Shown: positions 43,707-51,730 of the stretch, piece after piece
Layout of the letters: every line of letters begins with the position of its first letter
Numbering within the stretch: the stretch's first letter is position 1
Source: Rothia kristinae NBRC 15354
GTDB taxonomy: Bacteria > Actinomycetota > Actinomycetes > Actinomycetales > Micrococcaceae
Reading direction: 5' to 3'
NCBI RefSeq assembly: GCF_001570865.1
Contig: NZ_BCSM01000003.1
Location: 153,824 to 217,823, forward strand
Length of the DNA stretch: 64,000 nucleotides
The notes under the pieces: model-generated
The model's database searches: none
Seen by the model: only the letters and a program-made list of their open reading frames with translations
Told to the model about the DNA's origin: nothing
Program-made: the position numbers and the translations under genes

Positions 43707-46025
43707 TCAGGCCCGGCGACGGTGCCGCAGCGTCAGCGCACCGGCGCCCAGGGCGAGCAGGAGCGCACCGACCGCCAGGTACCCGCCGGTGCGGGCCCCG
43801 GTGGCCGCCAGGCCGCCGCCGGAGCCGTCGTTGCCGGAGCCGGCATCGCTGGGTCCACCGGTGCCGCCGTTCTCGGGGCTGTTGCCGCCGCCGGTCCCGA
43901 CGGCTCCGGCCCGATCGGAGCGGTCGGCCGAGTCATCGGGGCCGGGCTGCGCGGTTCCCGCGCCGCCCACTTCCTGAGCACCCTCCGGATCCTCGGCGTC
44001 GGCGTCCTCGTCACCGCCGGGCGCCAGCACGGTCGGGTCGGCGGGGTCCGACGTCGGCTCCGCGGTGGGCTCGGCCATCGGCTCGGCGGTGGGCTCGACG
44101 GTCGGTTCGCTGGTGGGCTCCGCGGTCGGCTCCGCGGTGGGGTCAGCGGTCGGCTCGGCCGTGGGCTCCGCCATCGGCTCGGCCGTCGGCTCGCTGGTCG
44201 GCTCCGGCGTCGGCTCGGCGGCCTTCTGCTCGGCGTCGAAGCTCACCGACAGCGGCAGTGGGGTCTTCTTGGCGTCCCCACCGGACCCGGAGGCATACCA
44301 CCGGGGCCGCATATCCGGGTGCAGCGCGTCGATGAACTCCCCCGGGAAGGACCCGGAGAACACCCGGTCGCCCTCGCGGTACTCGCGGCCCGCGAAGTCC
44401 GGGGTCCCGGTGACCGTCACCCGCTGGCCCTCCCGGCTGAGCTCCACGTGATCGAAGGTGGCCATGGTGACCCGGTGGTACCCGCCGCTGTTCTCGTCGT
44501 TGAGCATCCAGCTCAGCTCCACGCTCAGTCGCGCCGAGCCGTCCGCCTCCACATCCAGGCGGGGATTCCCGAAGCTGGTGATCACCCCCGGGGCCATGAT
44601 CGCGTAGTGCCGGATGCGCACCCCGCCGTCCCAGGCCACCGAGGCCCGTCCGCTGCGCCCGTCGTACCAGCCGCGGCCCTCACCGAAGACGTACTGCTGC
44701 CCCTCGCGGGTGACCGGGCCCAGCGATTCGGGGGTCCAGGACCGCATGTAGTCGTTCACCGCCCAGGACAGGCTCGGGTGGGAGACCTCCACCGCATCGG
44801 CGGGACGCTGCAGGGGGTCCGCCGTCGCCGGACCATCCCAGGGCTCGCCGCCCGGCCCCGGCTCCTGCGGGTCCGGCGCCTCGTCCTGCCCCGGGGCCAC
44901 GCTCAGCGGCGTGACCTCGGGGATGTCCCCGGACCGGTCCAGGATGGACACCCGGCCGGTGCGCTCGTGGGAGACGTAGACCCCGGTGCCGTCCGCCCCG
45001 GTCTCCACGTCCGTCACGTCCGAGGTGAAGAAGCCCGCGGGACCGGTGATCCCCGCCGCGTGCAGATCGAGGGAGGAGGCCACGGTCCAGGTCTGCGGGG
45101 AGATCACCGAGACGGTGTTGGCCCGGCCGTGACCGGCCACGACTTCGTGGGTGCGGGGGTTCACCGTCAGGGAGGTGGACTCCCCCACCACGGAGATGGG
45201 AGCCCCCAGGTGCTTGCCGGTGGAGGTCTGCACCACCGCGACCTTGCTGCCGCTGGTGCCGATGTACAGGTTGCCCAGCTGGGGATCGATCGCCAGCGAT
45301 CGCGGATTCGCTCCCAGGACGGTGTCCTCGAACCGGTACTCGGCCACCGGGACCCGCACGGTGCGCACCCACTGGTGGGTCACGGTGGAGTACGCGGTGA
45401 CCACACCTTCATTGGCGTTGGCCAGCCACACCAGCCGGTGCTGGGCGTCGTAGACCGCATCCCGGACGAAGGGCCGTTCGTGCCGGCTCACCTCGGTGCG
45501 CTCCATGACCTCCCCGGTGCCGGGGATGACCCGCTGCAGGCCGAAGTTGTCGAACACGTACAGGTCGCCGCTGTCCGAGTCCAGCACGATGCCGTTCGAG
45601 GAGGTGACCACGCCCTCGATCTCCCGCTCGACGGCCCCGCTGCGGGCATCGAGCACCGTGATGGAGCCGTGGGAGGCGTTGAGCACGTACAGCCGAGACC
45701 CGTCGGCGCTGGAGACGACGTCGCTGGGCCGCGGCTGGGTGACCTGATGCCGCTGCTGGGTCTGCGGGTTCGCCAGGTCGATCCGGGCGATGTGCCCGAC
45801 GGGCGCGTCGGCGTCCTGCCCGGGCAGGATGGAGTCCTGCTGCACGGGCACGGACAGCTGCTGGCGCGCGGCGTCCACGTCCAGGTCCCGGGGGCGTCCG
45901 CCGGTGGTGATGGTGGTCTCCGGTGAGAGGCTGACCCCCTCGCTCGCCTGGGCGGGGGCCACCAGGACGGTTCCGGTCAGGGTCGACAGGGTCGCGATCG
46001 CGGACAGCGCGGGTCCTCGGCGCAT
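43707..46025 (-). CDS. Sortase-anchored surface protein: beta-propeller plus HtaA heme-binding-type domain
   Basis: 772 residues. Sec signal peptide (about 1-28, ending VAPAQAS); a YVTN-type beta-propeller (~35-345) with repeated ITVLDARSGAVEREI and TVSVISPQTW-like blades; an HtaA domain (~405-575) with SLSWAVNDYMRSW, GRGWYDGRSG, and ITSFGNPRLDVEADGSARLSV; an EPT(A/S) repeat (~585-645); then an LAATG sorting motif, hydrophobic helix and RHRRRA tail. HtaA domains bind heme in Corynebacterium HtaA, so a heme-capture role is plausible. LAATG suggests a class E sortase. ATG at 46025 has AAGGAGG. Confidence 0.88.
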   Translation of the reverse strand: MRRGPALSAIATLSTLTGTVLVAPAQASEGVSLSPETTITTGGRPRDLDVDAARQQLSVPVQQDSILPGQDADAPVGHIARIDLANPQTQQRHQVTQPRPSDVVSSADGSRLYVLNASHGSITVLDARSGAVEREIEGVVTSSNGIVLDSDSGDLYVFDNFGLQRVIPGTGEVMERTEVSRHERPFVRDAVYDAQHRLVWLANANEGVVTAYSTVTHQWVRTVRVPVAEYRFEDTVLGANPRSLAIDPQLGNLYIGTSGSKVAVVQTSTGKHLGAPISVVGESTSLTVNPRTHEVVAGHGRANTVSVISPQTWTVASSLDLHAAGITGPAGFFTSDVTDVETGADGTGVYVSHERTGRVSILDRSGDIPEVTPLSVAPGQDEAPDPQEPGPGGEPWDGPATADPLQRPADAVEVSHPSLSWAVNDYMRSWTPESLGPVTREGQQYVFGEGRGWYDGRSGRASVAWDGGVRIRHYAIMAPGVITSFGNPRLDVEADGSARLSVELSWMLNDENSGGYHRVTMATFDHVELSREGQRVTVTGTPDFAGREYREGDRVFSGSFPGEFIDALHPDMRPRWYASGSGGDAKKTPLPLSVSFDAEQKAAEPTPEPTSEPTAEPMAEPTAEPTADPTAEPTAEPTSEPTVEPTAEPMAEPTAEPTSDPADPTVLAPGGDEDADAEDPEGAQEVGGAGTAQPGPDDSADRSDRAGAVGTGGGNSPENGGTGGPSDAGSGNDGSGGGLAATGARTGGYLAVGALLLALGAGALTLRHRRRA
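44050..44220 (-). repeat. Tandem EPT(A/S)-type coding repeat
   Basis: About 57 codons within the HtaA protein encode imperfect 4-residue units EPTA, EPTS, EPMA, DPTA. The DNA repeats as GGCTCGGCC/GTGGGCTCC-like units. It is a flexible spacer through the wall; copy number could vary by slippage. Confidence 0.8.
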
Positions 46026-46085
46026 CGATCCTCCTTGAAGATGCTTTCGTCCGCAGCACCCGGTGCGGCGCAATGACAGAGTGAG

Positions 46086-46103
46086 GCCGACCTGCGGGTC
46101 GGC
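46086..46103 (-). terminator. Possible terminator after the NUDIX gene
   Basis: Perfect 7-bp stem (GCCGACC / GGTCGGC) with a 4-base loop in the gap between the NUDIX stop and the HtaA start. It lacks a T run and could instead be a leader structure of the HtaA mRNA. Confidence 0.35.
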
Positions 46104-46109
46104 TCAGGT

Positions 46110-46128
46110 GCCCGTAAGGATTACCTGA
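46110..46128 (-). promoter_or_regulatory. Possible DtxR/IdeR-type iron box upstream of the HtaA gene
   Basis: On the minus strand TCAGGTAATCCTTAC matches the first 15 bases of the DtxR consensus at 11 positions (AGGT-A-CCT-AC), but the last four bases do not match (11 of 19 overall). It lies about 85 bases before the ATG. An iron box fits a heme-binding gene, but the match is weak. Confidence 0.3.
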
Positions 46129-46160
46129 TCTTCATCTGAGTACACCCTTAGTCTTTAGCG

Positions 46161-46724
46161 CTACGAAGGGTCCGACGCCGCCTCGGATCCGCGGCCGCTC
46201 GGGGATCCCGAGTCCCCGGCTCCCCCGTTCTGCGCTTCCCTGCTCTGTGCGCCGCCGACCGCGAAGTCGGTGCGCCCGGAGAACCCCAGCGCCGCGGCGA
46301 TGCGCCGGTGCATCCGCTCGGACATGGAGGGAAGATCATCCAGCGGGAACCAGCGGACCGCGGTGGACTCCTCGTCGTTGACCCGGGCCCGCCCGCCGAC
46401 CCAGCGGCATCGGAAGGTCAGATCCAGGAACTGCGCCCGGTCCCCGTTGGGAAAGACCAGCGGCGGATTGCTCAGCACCGAGGCCAGCCCCTCCACCGCG
46501 ATCCGCACTCCGGTCTCCTCCTCGGCCTCCCGCACGGCGGTGTCCGCCGGCTGCTCCCCCGGATCCACGATCCCGGTGATCGGGGTCCACGCCCCGTTGT
46601 CCGCGCGCCGGCACAGCAGGATCCGCTCCCGGTCATCCAGGATCACCGCGGTGACCCCGGTCATCCACAGCAGGTCGTGGCCGATCTTCTCGCGGATGCT
46701 CAGCACGAACTCAGGGGTGGGCAT
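46161..46724 (-). CDS. NUDIX hydrolase
   Basis: Hydrolyses a nucleoside diphosphate linked to another moiety; exact substrate unknown. 187 residues. The Nudix box is complete: GIVDPGEQPADTAVREAEEE then TG (G-x5-E-x7-RE-x2-EE-x-G). A Ser/Gly-rich C-terminal tail of ~40 residues follows the fold. ATG at 46724 has AAGGAG upstream. It is followed on the same strand by the HtaA gene, 135 bases away, so the two are probably separate units. Confidence 0.92.
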   Translation of the reverse strand: MPTPEFVLSIREKIGHDLLWMTGVTAVILDDRERILLCRRADNGAWTPITGIVDPGEQPADTAVREAEEETGVRIAVEGLASVLSNPPLVFPNGDRAQFLDLTFRCRWVGGRARVNDEESTAVRWFPLDDLPSMSERMHRRIAAALGFSGRTDFAVGGAQSREAQNGGAGDSGSPSGRGSEAASDPS

Positions 46725-46763
46725 GGGTTTCTCCTTCTCGATGCGTCGGTGGGATCACGGGAG

Positions 46764-47285
46764 TCACAGCAGGCAGGCGGGCAGGGCCAGCCAGGCCGCA
46801 GCCGTGCCGAGCAGCATCCAGGGGCCGAAGGCCACGTGGGAGTCCGCATCCGCCCGGCGCAGCAGGATCAGCCCCGCGGCCCAGAGCCCGGCCAGCAGGA
46901 AGCTCAGCAGCAGTCCGACCAGGGCGTGCGGCACGGAGACTAGCCCGAGGCTCCAGCCCAGCAGCGGGGCCAGGCGGACATCACCCAAACCCATCGCCGC
47001 CGGGGAGGCCAGGCGCACCGCGCCGTAGAAGATCCCGGTGCCCGCCGCGCCCAGCAGCCCGCCGAGCAGGCTTCCCGGTCCCTCGCCGAGCGCGAAGGCG
47101 GCACCCAGCAGGATGCCCAGCACCGGGTAGGCCGGCAGCACCCAGGCCCGCGGCAGCCGGTGCTCGCGGGCGTCGATCACGGTGAGCACCGCGGCCAGCA
47201 CCAGGAAGGCCAGCGCCCCGGCCGCCCCCAGCGCGACGGCGCCGTATCGGCCGGCCGCCGCCCAGTCCCCGAGCATCCGCACCAT
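46764..47285 (-). CDS. Prepilin peptidase (A24 family), short form
   Basis: Polytopic aspartic protease that cleaves type IV-type prepilins. 173 residues, the short form lacking the cytoplasmic methyltransferase domain. The two catalytic Asp are visible: VIDAREHRLP (first) and the GxGD motif AAMGLGDVRL (second). About five to six hydrophobic segments. No pilin or assembly genes are visible in the window, so its substrate system (for example Tad/Flp) would lie elsewhere. ATG at 47285. Confidence 0.85.
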   Translation of the reverse strand: MVRMLGDWAAAGRYGAVALGAAGALAFLVLAAVLTVIDAREHRLPRAWVLPAYPVLGILLGAAFALGEGPGSLLGGLLGAAGTGIFYGAVRLASPAAMGLGDVRLAPLLGWSLGLVSVPHALVGLLLSFLLAGLWAAGLILLRRADADSHVAFGPWMLLGTAAAWLALPACLL

Positions 47286-47312
47286 GGTCTGCTCCCCTTC
47301 CCGCCCGGTGTC

Positions 47313-48074
47313 TCAGGAGCCGAAGCGCCGCTGCCGCCCGGCGTAGTCGCGCAGGGCCCGCAGGAAGTCCACCTTCCGGAAATCCGGCCACAGCGCCTCG
47401 CAGAAGTAGAACTCGGAGTACGCGGACTGCCACATCATGAACCCGGACAGCCGCTGCTCCCCCGAGGTGCGGATCACCAGATCCGGGTCCGGCTGGCCCC
47501 GGGTGTAGAGGTAGTTCTCGATGTCCTCGGCCCCCAGGGTCTCGGCGAGCTCGGCGATCTCGCGTCCCTCCCGGGCGGCGTCGCGCAGCAGCTCCCGGAC
47601 CGCGTCCACGATCTCCTGCCGTCCGCCGTAGCCCACGGCGATGTTCACGTGCAGCCCCTCCACCTCGGCGGTGCTCACCGTGGCCCGCTCCAGGGTCGCG
47701 GCCAGACCCTCCGGCAGCAGCTCGAGGGCGCCGACCGGCTGCAGCCGGGCCACCCGGGAATCGGCCAGGCCCGTGAGCAGCTCCTCGATGATCCCCAGCA
47801 GGTCCGTCAGCTCCTCGGCCGGCCGGCTGAGGTTCTCGGTGGAGAGCATGTACAGGGTCACGACGTCGATCCCCAGCTCCCGGCACCAGCCCAGGAACTC
47901 CTGGATCCGCTCCGCCCCGGCCTGGTGTCCGTGCCGGGTGGTCTGGCCCATCAGGGCGGCCCAGCGACGGTTGCCGTCCACCATGACCCCCACGTGCTTC
48001 GGCAGGCGCTCCGCCGGAATCCCGGCGACCAGGTTCCGCTCGTACACGCTGTACAGCGGCTTGCGCAGCTTCAT
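47313..48074 (-). CDS. uppS: Cis-prenyl (isoprenyl) transferase
   Basis: Makes a cis-polyprenyl diphosphate; the actinobacterial type with this sequence resembles the short-chain Z-farnesyl diphosphate synthase (Rv1086) as well as UppS. 253 residues. Visible motifs: HVGVMVDGNRRWA with catalytic Asp, LSTENLSRP, and RTSGEQRLSGFMMWQSAYSE. The latter sequence closely follows Rv1086-type enzymes. It supplies the lipid carrier for glycan assembly. ATG at 48074. Divergent from trhA, a common actinobacterial arrangement. Confidence 0.94.
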   Translation of the reverse strand: MKLRKPLYSVYERNLVAGIPAERLPKHVGVMVDGNRRWAALMGQTTRHGHQAGAERIQEFLGWCRELGIDVVTLYMLSTENLSRPAEELTDLLGIIEELLTGLADSRVARLQPVGALELLPEGLAATLERATVSTAEVEGLHVNIAVGYGGRQEIVDAVRELLRDAAREGREIAELAETLGAEDIENYLYTRGQPDPDLVIRTSGEQRLSGFMMWQSAYSEFYFCEALWPDFRKVDFLRALRDYAGRQRRFGS

Positions 48075-48283
48075 CTCGGTCCTTCTCCTGCGCGCCCCTC
48101 GGCTCTCCTGCGCACCCGTCCTCGGGTGCGGTGCCGACCGGGCGCTGGGCTGGCGGGTCGGCGCACCGGGCGGCGGTTGCGCCCACCCCGAGCGTCGGCC
48201 GCGTCGGGCGGTCGGTCAGTCCCCACCGTACCGCGAGCCGCGCCGAGTCGGGGCCACCGGGGCCGGCATCCGGACGCGAGGAC

Positions 48284-48289
48284 TAGAAT
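48284..48289 (+). promoter_or_regulatory. -10 element of trhA
   Basis: TAGAAT about 39 bases before the ATG at 48329. Unlike the leaderless genes, this one has a short leader with AGGAAGG 8 bases before the start. Confidence 0.5.
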
Positions 48290-48328
48290 GACCACAGCAT
48301 CCCGCACCGGCAGGAAGGGGCCGCCGTC

Positions 48329-49120
48329 ATGGCGCCGTCGCGCACGCAGCATGGGAACCAGTCCGGCCATCCGCACCGGGAGGCGGACGCCGCCAGCCTG
48401 CTGGATCGGGCCGAGGCGGCGACCCGGCGCGCCACGGACCGGGCGGAGGAGGCCGCCGTCACCGCGGCCGAGCGCTTCGCCGAGGTCCTGGAGCGCAAGC
48501 CCGCCTGGCGCGGGTGGATCCACGCGTCCTTCGCTCCCGTGGCCTTCGCGGCCGGGATCGTGCTGATCGTGCTGGCCGGCGGCGGGGCGCTGTCCCTGGC
48601 CTGCGCCGTGTTCGCGCTGACCAGCGTGATCCTGTTCGGGGTCTCCGGGATGTACCACCGGGCGTACTGGCCGGATCGGACCCGGATGGTCTTCAAGCGC
48701 CTGGACCACTCGAACATCTCCCTGATCATCGCCGGCACGTACACGCCGCTGGCCCTGACCATGCTGGACCCGCCGAAGACGCAGATCCTGCTGTGGAGCA
48801 TCTGGGGCTGTGCCCTGCTGCTGGTGCTGTTCCGGGTGCTGTGGACCGGCGCCCCGCGGCTGCTCTACACACCGCTGTACGTGGTCATGGGCCTGGCCGC
48901 GGTGTTCTTCCTGGGGGACTTCTGGGCGGTGAGCCCGACGGCGACGATCCTGATCTGCTGCGGCGGGGCCTGCTACATCGTCGGAGCGGTGTTCTACGCG
49001 CTGAAGCGCCCGCACCTGGCGCCTGCGGTGTTCGGCTTCCACGAGCTGTTCCACGTGTGCACGATTCTCGGGTTCATCTGCCACTGGATCGCCATCGTGT
49101 TCTCGATCTACGCCGGCTGA
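48329..49120 (+). CDS. trhA: Hemolysin III / TrhA (PAQR family) membrane protein
   Basis: Seven-helix membrane protein of the PAQR/hemolysin III family; bacterial members are linked to membrane-fluidity homeostasis. 263 residues with a ~45-residue charged N-terminal helix. Metal-site and family motifs: GVSGMYHRAYW (first His), KRLDHSNISLIIAGTYTPL, and FGFHELFHVCTILGFICHW (two His). The last 13 bases overlap the convergent small membrane-protein gene. Its direct role here is inferred from family only. Confidence 0.92.
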   Translation: MAPSRTQHGNQSGHPHREADAASLLDRAEAATRRATDRAEEAAVTAAERFAEVLERKPAWRGWIHASFAPVAFAAGIVLIVLAGGGALSLACAVFALTSVILFGVSGMYHRAYWPDRTRMVFKRLDHSNISLIIAGTYTPLALTMLDPPKTQILLWSIWGCALLLVLFRVLWTGAPRLLYTPLYVVMGLAAVFFLGDFWAVSPTATILICCGGACYIVGAVFYALKRPHLAPAVFGFHELFHVCTILGFICHWIAIVFSIYAG

Positions 49121-49497
49121 TCCCCGTCCGCACCCGTGCCCGGGTCCTTCTGCTCGGTCGGTCTCTCGGCGGTCTCCTCGCGCTCGCCGGTCCCGGCGGC
49201 GGCTGCGGCCCCGCCGTCGCCCGCCCGCTCCTCGGGCTGTTCGGCGCGGCGTCGGTCCTGCTCGGCGCGGGCCATCGCGTAGTCGAAGCGGTTCTTCATC
49301 CGGCGCTGGCGCCGCGTGTGGTCCAGGGCCACGAGGATCACCAGGATCACCATCACCAGGGTCGCCAGGAAGCCCACCGTGCCCGGGGAGACGTCGGCGG
49401 TGTCCAGCCCGGGCTTCAGAGAGGGACTCTGCTCGGCGGCCGCGAGCGCAGCCGTCCGGACGGGGCCCACGAGGGCGAGGACCGGTGCGCCCATCAT
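49108..49497 (-). CDS. Small single-helix membrane protein, unknown function
   Basis: 129 residues. One membrane helix (about 43-61: GFLATLVMVILVILVALDH) with a short N-terminal extracytoplasmic part and a long charged C-terminal cytoplasmic tail (RRQRRMKNRFDYAMARAEQDRR then Gly/Ala/Glu-rich). No recognisable domain. Its ATGATGA start overlaps the mca stop, so it is coupled to mca and may be its partner; similar small proteins follow mca in related actinobacteria, as I recall it. Confidence 0.75.
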   Translation of the reverse strand: MMGAPVLALVGPVRTAALAAAEQSPSLKPGLDTADVSPGTVGFLATLVMVILVILVALDHTRRQRRMKNRFDYAMARAEQDRRRAEQPEERAGDGGAAAAAGTGEREETAERPTEQKDPGTGADGDQPA

Positions 49498-50486
49498 CGA
49501 CGCTCCCCCGCCGGTGCGGCGTCGAGGCCGATCCCGGCGGCCAGATCGTGCTCAGGCAGGCTCTCCGGGACGCGGCTGGCGGCCAGCACGTAGTCCTCCC
49601 ACGGCCACACCTCGCGCTGGATATCCTGGGCGACGGCGAAGAAGAAGCCCTCCGGGTCCACCTGGGACTCGTGGGCGCGCAGCGCGTCGTCGCGCACCGC
49701 GAGCGTGTCGGCCATCGGGATCTGCGTGGTGGTCTCGTGGCGGGAGACCGGCGGGGCGCCCTCCGGCTCGGATTCGGCCCACTGCGCCAGCCGCTCGGCG
49801 TATGGAGAGGGCAGTCCGCGCTCCACCAGCGCCTCGTGCAGGGCCTGGAAGCGCTCGACGTTGAAGGCCCGGTCGTAGTACAGCTTCAGCGGCGTCCAGG
49901 GCTCACCGGTCCCCGGATAGCGCTCGGGGTCCCCGGCCGCGTCCCAGGCCTCCACGGCCACCCGGTGGCTCATGATGTGGTCCGGGTGCGGGTAGCCGCC
50001 GTTCTCGTCGTAGGCGAGGATCACGTGTGGGCGGAAGGAGCGCACCAGACGCACCAAGGGCGCTGCGGCCCGGGCCAGCGGCAGGGTCGCGAAGGAGTTC
50101 TGCGGCAGCGGCGGCAGCGGATCCCCCTCCGGCAGACCGGAATCCGTGAACCCCAGCCAGCGGTGCTCGACCCCCAGGATCTCCCGGGCCCGGGCCATCT
50201 CCTGCCGACGCAGCCCGGGCAGGTCCCAGTGGGACCGGGGATTGCGCTCCACGCCCGGGTTGAGGATGGACCCGCGCTCCCCGCCGGTGCAGGTGGCGAC
50301 CATGACCCGGGCGCCGCGCGCGGCGTAGGCGGCCATCGTGGCCGCGCCCTTGCTGGACTCGTCGTCGGGATGCGCGTGGACGGCGAGGATCCGCAGCCCC
50401 GAATAATCCGAGGCGAGGGCGGCGTCGAGCGGGACCACGGGGCCTGCGGTCTGGGTCTTGAGCGGCTCTGGCACGGCCTGGCACAC
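49494..50486 (-). CDS. mca: Mycothiol S-conjugate amidase
   Basis: Zn amidase that cleaves mycothiol S-conjugates so that toxic electrophiles leave as mercapturic acids. 330 residues. Zinc-site motif AHPDDESSKGA begins near residue 36 and HPDHIMSH is the second ligand region, the pattern that separates Mca from the related deacetylase MshB. Its presence implies mycothiol as the main thiol, as in actinobacteria. GTG at 50486 is the best start (AAAAGG close by); GTG 50474 is an alternative. Divergent from DUF4307. Confidence 0.93.
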   Translation of the reverse strand: MCQAVPEPLKTQTAGPVVPLDAALASDYSGLRILAVHAHPDDESSKGAATMAAYAARGARVMVATCTGGERGSILNPGVERNPRSHWDLPGLRRQEMARAREILGVEHRWLGFTDSGLPEGDPLPPLPQNSFATLPLARAAAPLVRLVRSFRPHVILAYDENGGYPHPDHIMSHRVAVEAWDAAGDPERYPGTGEPWTPLKLYYDRAFNVERFQALHEALVERGLPSPYAERLAQWAESEPEGAPPVSRHETTTQIPMADTLAVRDDALRAHESQVDPEGFFFAVAQDIQREVWPWEDYVLAASRVPESLPEHDLAAGIGLDAAPAGERR

Positions 50487-50497
50487 ATCCTTTTCGC

Positions 50498-50503
50498 TAG
50501 AGT
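50498..50503 (+). promoter_or_regulatory. -10 element of the DUF4307 gene
   Basis: TAGAGT, with the start site expected near 50511. The leader would be about 31 bases and carry the short ORF at 50516. Confidence 0.5.
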
Positions 50504-50515
50504 GGGGATCAGTCC

Positions 50516-50545
50516 ATGAGCACCCGCCGGAAGCGAGCGAATTGA
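50516..50545 (+). other. Possible short leader ORF upstream of DUF4307
   Basis: A 9-codon ORF (MSTRRKRAN) starts 13 bases after the -10 and its TGA overlaps the TTG start of DUF4307 (TTGA). It is very basic and has no conserved features I can test. Confidence 0.35.
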
Positions 50546-50946
50546 CCTCCTCCACTCTAGACCAGCGCTACGGGAAGAAGCCCGCCCGCACCCGGCCCTC
50601 GCGGCGTGCGCTGGCCCTGCTGGCGGTGCTCGTGCTGGTGCTGGCCTCCGGTTTCGTCGCCTGGATCGCCGCCCACCGGGGCACCGCCCCGACCTACCAG
50701 GAGAAGAGCGTGCAGGTCAGCTCCCCGCTGCGCACCTCCCTGGACTTCGACCTCACCAAGCGCCCGGACGACGACGTGCGCTGCGCGGTGCAGGCCGTGA
50801 ACGATCAGCGGGCCGTGGTCGGCTGGAAGGAGATCCAGGTGGGCCGCGACGCCGGGGCCACCTCGCGCCAGCACGTGGACCTGCTGACCACCGGGCGGGC
50901 CGAGACCGCCACCGTGGAATCCTGCTGGGTCGTCGACGGCGCGTGA
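50542..50946 (+). CDS. DUF4307 membrane protein
   Basis: 134 residues, actinobacterial family of unknown role, next to mca in many genomes. One membrane helix (about 25-45: ALALLAVLVLVLASGFVAWI) is preceded by a basic N-terminus with the family DQRYGKKP; the extracytoplasmic part has VRCAVQAVNDQRAVVGWKEI and a C-terminal SCWVV. TTG at 50542 has GGAAGCGAG upstream; there is no other in-frame start close by. Confidence 0.82.
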   Translation: MTSSTLDQRYGKKPARTRPSRRALALLAVLVLVLASGFVAWIAAHRGTAPTYQEKSVQVSSPLRTSLDFDLTKRPDDDVRCAVQAVNDQRAVVGWKEIQVGRDAGATSRQHVDLLTTGRAETATVESCWVVDGA

Positions 50947-51022
50947 GCGCGACGGCGTCGGCGTCGGCGTCGGCATCGGTGTTCCGCAGAGCTTAATCGG
51001 CCGGCGGCGCGCCGCGCGCGGC

Positions 51023-51028
51023 TACACT
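51023..51028 (+). promoter_or_regulatory. -10 element of greA
   Basis: TACACT preceded by a GC-rich stretch, about 175 bases before the greA ATG. The predicted leader (about 167 bases) is GC-rich and capable of extensive pairing. Confidence 0.45.
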
Positions 51029-51202
51029 GGGAGCCTGACGTCACCCGCAGCCCGACCCCGTGCGGTCCGCTGCGGGCCTGATCTGCATGACCAGACGCAC
51101 GCCGTCTCGCGGCGTCGGCCCGGGGCCAGACCCCGGCACCGGCCCGCAAGCGCGCCCGGACCGTCCGGGGCCCGCGGCGGGCGTCCCGACCGAGGAGACA
51201 CG

Positions 51203-51703
51203 ATGTCCGAAGAGACCACCGAATCCGCAGCCTGGCTGACCCAGGAGGCCTACGACCGCCTCCAGGCGGAGCTGGAGGAGCGCGAGGGCCCCAAGCGCCA
51301 GGAGATCGTGGACCGCATCGAAGCCGCCCGCGAGGAGGGCGATCTGCGCGAGAACGGCGGCTACCACGCCGCCAAGGAGGAGCAGGGCAAGAACGAGGGC
51401 CGCATCCAGCAGCTGAAGTACCTCCTGGAGAACTCCGAGGTGGGCCAGAAGCCCGCCGACGACGGCGTCGTGGAGCCCGGGATGCGCGTGGAAGCGGAGA
51501 TCGCGGGGAAGAAGATCACGTTCCTGCTGGGCTCCCGCGAGGTCGCCGACACCCTGGTCGGCGATGACGACCTGCAGGTCTACAGCGAGAAGTCCCCGAT
51601 GGGTCAGGCCATCATGGGGCACAAGGTGGGCGACGAGCTGACCTACCAGGCCCCCAACGGCAAGGACATCCCGCTGAAGGTCCTGGCCGCCAAGCCCTAC
51701 TGA
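51203..51703 (+). CDS. greA: Transcription elongation factor GreA
   Basis: Binds the secondary channel of RNA polymerase and stimulates cleavage of backtracked transcripts. 166 residues. The N-terminal coiled coil carries LTQEAYDRLQAELE and the tip with EEGDLRENGGYHAAKEEQG, the acidic active region; the C-terminal FKBP-like domain follows after PGMRVEAEIAG. The ATG at 51203 has GAGGAGAC upstream. Placed between mca and ilvA as in other actinobacteria. Confidence 0.96.
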   Translation: MSEETTESAAWLTQEAYDRLQAELEEREGPKRQEIVDRIEAAREEGDLRENGGYHAAKEEQGKNEGRIQQLKYLLENSEVGQKPADDGVVEPGMRVEAEIAGKKITFLLGSREVADTLVGDDDLQVYSEKSPMGQAIMGHKVGDELTYQAPNGKDIPLKVLAAKPY

Positions 51704-51730
51704 CCCCTTTCCTCCTACTCCACCGCAGAG

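Noticed and set aside
44050..44220. CRISPR-like repeats
   Set aside because: Units are 12 bases, in-frame, without spacers, and encode EPT(A/S); no cas genes present.
50953..50976. GGCGTC tandem units after DUF4307
   Set aside because: About four short imperfect copies, more simply chance in a GC-rich spacer; no function visible.
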